From contig NZ_BNAD01000010.1 in the NCBI RefSeq assembly GCF_014653115.1, positions 1-64,000 of the forward strand: 64,000 nucleotides of DNA, written 5' to 3'. The position numbers and the translations under genes are program-made. Each line of letters opens with the position of its first letter. Position 1 is the first letter of the stretch. Below the pieces are notes generated by a model. That model was not told where the DNA came from and made no database searches. It worked only from the letters and a program-made list of their open reading frames with translations. Source of the stretch: Nocardioides flavus (ex Wang et al. 2016). GTDB taxonomy: Bacteria > Actinomycetota > Actinomycetes > Propionibacteriales > Nocardioidaceae. Shown here one piece after another: positions 59,360-64,000 of the stretch.

Positions 59360-60345
59360 GCGCGCGCCTTTCCGAGCGACTCGCCCAACAGGCCCGTGGG
59401 CCGGAAGAGGAGGATGACGACGAGGAGCACGAAGGCCACCACGTGGCGCCACTCCGTGCCGAGCAGCGCCGAGCCCCAGATCTCGGCCACGCCGAGGACG
59501 AGTCCGCCGAGGAGGGCGCCGCGCAGGTTGCCGATGCCGCCGAGGACCGCGGCGGTGAACGCCTTGACGCCGAGCAGGAAGCCGACGTCGAACTTGGTCG
59601 TCTCGATCTTCAGCATGTAGAGGAAGGCGGCCACGCCGGCCATCAGGCCACCGATGAGGAAGGTCATCTGGATGGTGCGCGTGGGGTTCACGCCCATCAT
59701 CGACGCGGTCTCGGGGTCCTGGGCCGTGGCGCGGATGCCCTTGCCGAGCTTGGAGCGGCGTACGAACTGGTCCACCACGACCATCATCGCGACGGCGGAG
59801 AGGATGACCAGGATGTCGATGCTCGACACCGACACGCCGCCGATGTCCCACCGGGGCGCCTCCACGACGCCGGCGATGCTGTTGTTGATGCGTGCCTTGC
59901 CGACGTAGTCGGACAGGTCGTCTTCGAGCCCCAACCACCCCGCGACCCGGTCACGCAGGCCCATCAGCTCGGCGAGCACGAAGCTCGCGCCGATGGCCGA
60001 GATGAGGGCGATCAGCCGGGGCGCGTTGCGCTTGATCAGCGGGCGGTAGGCGACGCGTTCGAGGACGAGCGCGACGATCGCAGACAACGCCATCGCTGCC
60101 ACCAGTGAAGCGAGGAGAATGGCGACGAGCTCGACGCCGTCGGCGTCGGCGCCGCCGAGCGCCATCACCGTCCACAGCATCGCGAAGGTGCCGTACATGA
60201 AGACTTCGGAGTGGGCGAAGTTGATGAGCTGCAGGACGCCGTAGACCATCGTGTAGCCGAGGGCGATCAGCGCGTAGATCGCGCCGAACGCGAGACCGGA
60301 CACGGTCAGCGACGGCAGGTTGTTGAAGAAGAACTCGAAGTTCAC
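59356..60345 (-). CDS. livH: Branched-chain amino acid ABC transporter permease LivH
   Basis: The product has 329 residues from GTG 60345, preceded by AGGAGG with 6-nt spacing. GLAFGAIYALIALGYTMVYG and LQLINFAHSEVFMYGTF are diagnostic. The EAA-type loop is GKGIRATAQDPETASMMGVN. About eight helices are present. It pairs with LivM in the membrane. A longer frame to 60411 is unlikely. A hairpin separates it from livK. Confidence 0.92.
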   Translation of the reverse strand: MNFEFFFNNLPSLTVSGLAFGAIYALIALGYTMVYGVLQLINFAHSEVFMYGTFAMLWTVMALGGADADGVELVAILLASLVAAMALSAIVALVLERVAYRPLIKRNAPRLIALISAIGASFVLAELMGLRDRVAGWLGLEDDLSDYVGKARINNSIAGVVEAPRWDIGGVSVSSIDILVILSAVAMMVVVDQFVRRSKLGKGIRATAQDPETASMMGVNPTRTIQMTFLIGGLMAGVAAFLYMLKIETTKFDVGFLLGVKAFTAAVLGGIGNLRGALLGGLVLGVAEIWGSALLGTEWRHVVAFVLLVVILLFRPTGLLGESLGKARA

Positions 60346-60391
60346 GCAAGGCCTCCTGGCCGGAGTATCACCGAGTCGGGTCGTGGACACC

Positions 60392-60424
60392 GGCGCGGCC
60401 GGGGAGGTCATCCCCGGCCGCGCC
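60392..60424 (-). terminator. Intra-operon hairpin between livK and livH
   Basis: GGCGCGGCCGGGGA (60392-60405) and TCCCCGGCCGCGCC (60411-60424) form a 14-bp stem with a 5-nt loop. It lies in the 109-nt gap after livK and would let most transcripts stop after the binding-protein gene. Confidence 0.7.
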
Positions 60425-60454
60425 TGTTGTCATGCTGTGACGGTCAGCCGTCGA

Positions 60455-61612
60455 TCAGCCGATCTCGCCGTCGGAGACGATCTCGCCGCCCTCGACCTTG
60501 TAGGCGTAGACCTTGACCTCGGACGGCTCGCCCGACTCGTCGAACGAGAGCTGCTTGGTGATGCCGGCCTCGTCGTAGCCGTTGACGAACTCCAGCATCG
60601 CCTCGCGGTCGCCGATGCCCTCGCCGATGCCGTCGAGGAAGATCGTCGCGGCGTCGTAGGCCTCCGCGGCGTAGGTGCCGGCGGCCTCGCCGAACTCCTC
60701 CTCGTAGGCGGCGGCGAAGTCGGCCACGGCCGGGTCGGTGTCGGGGATGCAGGGGCAGGTGATGATGGTGCCCTCGGCGGCGTCACCGGCGTCGAGGTAG
60801 GCCGGGTCCTTCACGCCGTCGGCCACGACGAAGGTGCCGTCGAAGCCACCGTCGCGCAGCTGGCCGATGAGGATGGTCGCCTCGGCGTAGTAGCCGCCGA
60901 AGAACACCGCGTCGGCTCCGGAGTCGACAGCCTTGGTGACCGTCGCGGAGAAGTCCGTGTCACCGACCTGGATGGTGTCGGTGCCGGCGACGGCGTCGCC
61001 GCCCAGGTCCTCCTCGACGATGCCGGCCAGGCCCGCGCCGTACTCGGAGGCGTCGTCGATGACGAAGGTGCTCTCCGCCTGCAGCGTGTCCTTGATGTAG
61101 GCAGCAGCGGCCGGGCCCTGCGTGGCGTCGTTGCCCAAGGCACGGTGGAAGGTGTCCCAGCCGTTCTCGGACAGCGCCGGGTTGGTGGCCGACGGGCTCA
61201 CCGTCGGGACACCGGCCTCGGCGAAGATCGGGCCGGCGGCTGCCGACTCACCGGAGAACGCGGGGCCGACGACACCGATGATCGACTCGTCGCCGGCGAC
61301 CTCGGTCGCGAGCGCCGGGGCCTCGTCGGGCGAGCCCTGCGAGTCGAAGTTGACCAGCTCGACCTCGCACTCGGCGTCCTCGTTGTACTGGGAGACGGCC
61401 AGCTCGGCACCCTGGATGATCGGCTTGCCGAGACCGGCCGCGGGGCCCGTCTCGGGACCGAAGAAGGCGAGCTTCAGGTCGCAGGCGGCCTCGCCGCCGC
61501 CACCGCTCCCACCTTCGTCGCCGGCGTCCTCGGTCGTGCCGCACGCGGCGAGCACCAGGCCGGCGGCCGCTGCGACCGCGACGGCCCGCCAGGACTTGGA
61601 TGAGCGGATCAT
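60455..61612 (-). CDS. livK: Branched-chain amino acid ABC transporter substrate-binding lipoprotein LivK
   Basis: The product has 385 residues from ATG 61612, with GGAGGG upstream. The lipobox is GLVLAAC, followed by a Gly/Glu spacer. The type I periplasmic-binding fold includes LAFFGPETGPAAGLGKPIIQ, IGVVGPAFSGESAAAGPIFA, VPTVSPSATNPALSE and TFVIDDASEYGAGLAG. It captures Leu, Ile or Val outside the membrane. It is the first gene of the liv operon. Confidence 0.92.
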   Translation of the reverse strand: MIRSSKSWRAVAVAAAAGLVLAACGTTEDAGDEGGSGGGGEAACDLKLAFFGPETGPAAGLGKPIIQGAELAVSQYNEDAECEVELVNFDSQGSPDEAPALATEVAGDESIIGVVGPAFSGESAAAGPIFAEAGVPTVSPSATNPALSENGWDTFHRALGNDATQGPAAAAYIKDTLQAESTFVIDDASEYGAGLAGIVEEDLGGDAVAGTDTIQVGDTDFSATVTKAVDSGADAVFFGGYYAEATILIGQLRDGGFDGTFVVADGVKDPAYLDAGDAAEGTIITCPCIPDTDPAVADFAAAYEEEFGEAAGTYAAEAYDAATIFLDGIGEGIGDREAMLEFVNGYDEAGITKQLSFDESGEPSEVKVYAYKVEGGEIVSDGEIG

Positions 61613-61803
61613 GGATCCCTCCGTAGTTCTCAGTGGGCTGTCCACCACGGCAGCCTCGTGGCGGGAACCTAACACTCGGAGTGTGGCGCGGGACACGATT
61701 GCGCTGCCCGAGTCGCAGGCCGTTGCCGTTTCGTGACCAACCGGTCTGTACCGGCGGCCCCGGTGGTGCCGGATGCGTCGACGGGGGCCGGCGGGACCGG
61801 GGC
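61613..61803. promoter_or_regulatory. Upstream region of the liv operon
   Basis: This 191-nt gap lies between livK and the end of the ANTAR gene. On the minus strand TAGGTT (about 61672 to 61667) could be a -10. It is adjacent to the near-palindrome ACACTCGGAGTGT (61672-61684), which could bind a regulator. This is a weak inference. Confidence 0.35.
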
Positions 61804-62448
61804 TCAGCCCGGGTCCGCGGACGTCTCGCCGCCCGCGGCGAGTCCCGCCACGCCGTGCTCGACCACGCCGTCGGAGACCTGCTTCATCGACAGCCGCAGG
61901 TCCATCGCGGTCTTCTGGATCCAGCGGAACGCGTCGGGCTCGCTGAGCCCGAGCTTCTCCTGCAGCACGCCCTTGGCCCGGTCCACGGACTTGCGCGTGG
62001 CCAGCGACTCCTGGAGGTCGGAGACCTCCTGCTCGAGCACGGTGATCTCGGCGTACCTGCTCACCGCCATCTCGATCGCGGGGACCAGGTCGCCACGCTG
62101 GAACGGCTTGACGAGGTAGGCCATCGCCCCGGCGTCTCGCGCGCGGGCCACCAGGTCGCGCTGGGAGAACGCCGTCAGGATGACGACCGGGGCGATCCGC
62201 TCCCCCGCGATGGTCTCGGCGGCGGCGATCCCGTCGAGGACCGGCATCTTGACGTCGAGGATCACCAGGTCAGGTCGCAGCTCGCGCGCGAGCTCGATCG
62301 CCCGCTGGCCGTCAGCGGCCTGACCGACGACCTCGTACCCCTCCTCGCCCAGCATCTCGGCGAGGTCCATGCGGATGAGCGCCTCGTCCTCGGCGATCAC
62401 CACGCGGCGTACGTCGGGGGCTGTGCTGGTGTCAGCAGGCTGGGTCAC
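61804..62448 (-). CDS. ANTAR-domain response regulator (PdtaR-like antiterminator)
   Basis: The product has 214 residues. The receiver domain has VVIAEDEALIRMDLAEML, the phospho-acceptor Asp in LVILDVKMPVLDG, and the conserved Lys in YLVKPFQRGDL. The ANTAR domain follows (about 140-200), with the RKSVDRAKGVLQEKLGLSEPD core and the helix LRLSMKQVSDGVV. When phosphorylated, such proteins bind tandem hairpins in RNA and prevent termination. The layout matches M. tuberculosis PdtaR, whose partner kinase (PdtaS) is not in this window. It is divergent from the tRNA gene. Confidence 0.92.
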   Translation of the reverse strand: MTQPADTSTAPDVRRVVIAEDEALIRMDLAEMLGEEGYEVVGQAADGQRAIELARELRPDLVILDVKMPVLDGIAAAETIAGERIAPVVILTAFSQRDLVARARDAGAMAYLVKPFQRGDLVPAIEMAVSRYAEITVLEQEVSDLQESLATRKSVDRAKGVLQEKLGLSEPDAFRWIQKTAMDLRLSMKQVSDGVVEHGVAGLAAGGETSADPG

Positions 62449-62485
62449 GACGGCAAGGCTAGTTCCGATACGGTGTGGCGACCTA

Positions 62486-62568
62486 GCCGGGTTGGCGGAA
62501 TGGCAGACGCTATGAGCTCAAACCTCATTGTCCGAAAGGGCGTGCGGGTTCGAATCCCGCACCCGGCA
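62486..62568 (+). tRNA. tRNA-Leu(CAA)
   Basis: The acceptor stem is GCCGGGT (62486-62492) with ACCCGGC (62561-62567). The anticodon stem ATGAG/CTCAT encloses loop CTCAAAC, giving anticodon CAA for UUG. A long variable arm (TGTCCGAAAGGGCG) and the T-loop GTTCGAATC mark a class II Leu tRNA. The discriminator is A, and the 3' CCA is not encoded (CC then G). Confidence 0.93.
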
Positions 62569-62600
62569 CCGATGTCGGTGGCAGCAGGTTGCATGGGGCC

Positions 62601-63380
62601 ATGCCACACGTCCGTCCTCAAGCCGTCGTCGACTCGGCGCTGCGGTGCTCGGACGAAGGCATGCTGGACGCGGACAACGCCGCCGTCCACGGAGTGGCGG
62701 TCAAGACGATCCGACGCTGGCGACGTGACTACCAACGTCGCGGTCAGGCTCGCGGTCAGCGGCACCTGGCGCCGCCGTGCCCCAGATGTGCCGGAGGCTC
62801 CCTCGATCCGGCTGCCTATGCAGAACTGCTCGGCTGGTACCTCGGAGACGGCTACATCTCGACGGGACGCCGTGGAGTCCACAACCTCCACGTCTACAAC
62901 GACACCCGCTACACCCATCTGAACGACGGCATCCTCGACCTGATGCGCAGGGTCAAGCCTGGCTCGCGGCCGCACACGCGGGATGTGCCGGGCTGCCTGG
63001 TCTCGACGGTCTCCTGGAAGCACTGGCCCTGCCTCTTCCCCCAGCACGGACCCGGGCGCAAGCACGAGCGTGACATCGTCCTCGAGGCCTGGCAGGCCGA
63101 GATCGTCCGTGCCCATCCCGCCGACTTCCTCCGAGGGTTGTTCCACTCGGACGGGTGCCGGGTCGACAACTGGGCCACGCGCGTGGTTGCCGGAAAGAAG
63201 AAGCGCTACCACTATCCGAGGTGGCAGCTCGTCAACGCTTCCGAGGACATTCTCGACCTGTGCACCTGGGCCCTGGACCTCGTCGACGTGGCGTGGCGAC
63301 GCTCAGGCGTACGAGTCGTGTCGGTCTCGCGGCGCGGCGCAGTCACCCGCCTCGACGAGCTGATCGGGCCCAAGACGTGA
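62601..63380 (+). CDS. Free-standing LAGLIDADG-type protein with helix-turn-helix
   Basis: The product has 259 residues from ATG 62601, 32 nt after the tRNA. The first 60 residues include HGVAVKTIRRWRRDYQRR, a helix-turn-helix-like segment, then CPRC, a possible zinc knuckle. Two LAGLIDADG-type helices follow: LLGWYLGDGYIS (about residue 76) and LRGLFHSDGCRVDN (about residue 175), each with the acidic residue that would bind the catalytic metal. It may be a homing endonuclease or a domesticated relative acting as regulator. No intron or intein is seen around it. Confidence 0.78.
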   Translation: MPHVRPQAVVDSALRCSDEGMLDADNAAVHGVAVKTIRRWRRDYQRRGQARGQRHLAPPCPRCAGGSLDPAAYAELLGWYLGDGYISTGRRGVHNLHVYNDTRYTHLNDGILDLMRRVKPGSRPHTRDVPGCLVSTVSWKHWPCLFPQHGPGRKHERDIVLEAWQAEIVRAHPADFLRGLFHSDGCRVDNWATRVVAGKKKRYHYPRWQLVNASEDILDLCTWALDLVDVAWRRSGVRVVSVSRRGAVTRLDELIGPKT

Positions 63381-63395
63381 GGGCCGCGACAAGCC

Positions 63396-64000
63396 TCAGC
63401 GCGGGCGGCGGTACGCCGGCGCGGCGCCGTCGATCGCGTCGCCCATGCGGTGGATCCGCAGCGCGTTGGTCGAGCCCGGGATGCCGGGAGGGCTGCCAGC
63501 GATGATCACGACCAGGTCGCCCTTCTCGACGCGTCCGATGTGCAGCAGCGCCTCGTCGACTTGCCGGACCATCTCGTCGGTGTGCTCGACGTCGGCGCCG
63601 AGGAAGGTCTCCACGCCCCACGTCAGCGCGAGCTGCGAGCGGGTCCGCGGCTCCGGGGTGAAGGCCAGGACGGGGATCGACCCGCGGTAGCGCGAGAGAC
63701 GCTTGGCCGAGTCGCCGCTGACGGTGAACGCCACGACGTACTTGGCGCCCACCCGCTCGGCGACCTCGGCCGCGGCCTTGGCGATGATGCCGCCGCGGGT
63801 GTGGGGGTTCCAGGCCACCTCCGCCATGTGACTCAGGCCGTGGTTCTCGGTCGACTCCACGATCCGGGCCATGGTCTGCACGGCGACGATGGGGTGCTCC
63901 CCCACGCTCGTCTCGCCCGAGAGCATCACGGCGTCGGCGCCGTCGAGGACGGCGTTGGCCACGTCGCTGGCCTCGGCGCGGGTCGGCGCCGGCGAGCTGA
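63396..64000 (-). CDS. pyk: Pyruvate kinase, C-terminal part (5' end outside window)
   Basis: About 201 residues are visible; the frame is open to the right edge. It reads [20 protein letters not shown], then [12 protein letters not shown], the conserved end of the catalytic barrel. The C-terminal domain follows ([58 protein letters not shown]). The enzyme makes pyruvate and ATP from phosphoenolpyruvate and ADP. Active-site residues lie beyond the edge. Confidence 0.95.
   Translation of the reverse strand, partial: SSPAPTRAEASDVANAVLDGADAVMLSGETSVGEHPIVAVQTMARIVESTENHGLSHMAEVAWNPHTRGGIIAKAAAEVAERVGAKYVVAFTVSGDSAKRLSRYRGSIPVLAFTPEPRTRSQLALTWGVETFLGADVEHTDEMVRQVDEALLHIGRVEKGDLVVIIAGSPPGIPGSTNALRIHRMGDAIDGAAPAYRRPR

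Overview
The window is high-GC actinobacterial chromosome. Gene content and order (ParE-type topoisomerase, DUF7455 protein, principal sigma factor with a Lys/Ala-rich N-terminus, HhH-GPD protein, DinB, second sigma factor, CoaE, RpsA, PolA, ANTAR regulator, pyruvate kinase) suggest a Nocardioides-like member of the Propionibacteriales. This is inferred from proteins only; no rRNA is present.

Region 1 (1-5.6 kb) is an accessory island, visibly richer in A/T than the rest. An IS256-family element enters from the left edge and ends near 366, directly abutting the 3' part of a large serine recombinase gene. Next come a gene-free control region with promoters, inverted repeats and an attenuator-like hairpin (1193-1730), a three-gene cluster led by a winged-helix replication-type protein, a metal-type ArsR/CDF efflux pair, a small serine resolvase and a small orphan gene. 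The island stops just before the 3' end of parE.

Region 2 (5.6-25 kb) is core housekeeping: parE, DUF7455, DUF456, principal sigma factor, HhH-GPD protein, universal stress protein, glutamate-cysteine ligase family enzyme, DUF4192, dinB, group 2 sigma factor, family 3 glycosidase lipoprotein, coaE, aspartate-type aminotransferase, a frameshifted patatin, rpsA and an aminoglycoside-phosphotransferase-fold protein.

Region 3 (25-50 kb) is a cell-surface region. It has two secreted proteins with thrombospondin type 3 calcium motifs (one frameshifted in a C6 tract, one carrying an SGNH hydrolase), a DUF3068 protein, an acyltransferase 3 protein, two ~1,370-residue AftD-like (DUF3367) arabinofuranosyltransferase-type proteins, two other polytopic membrane proteins, five SAM methyltransferases, a family 4 glycosyltransferase, a DUF2613 protein and a Wzx-like flippase. 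Together they look like a machine that builds, methylates and exports a surface glycan. Many of its genes appear leaderless, with a TANNNT box 6-8 nt before the start codon.

Region 4 (50-64 kb) holds polA, a hotdog thioesterase, a GNAT acetyltransferase, a polar amino acid ABC transporter (binding protein, permease, ATPase), the convergent branched-chain amino acid operon livKHMGF, an ANTAR response regulator, tRNA-Leu(CAA), a free-standing LAGLIDADG protein beside that tRNA, and the C-terminal part of pyruvate kinase running off the right edge.
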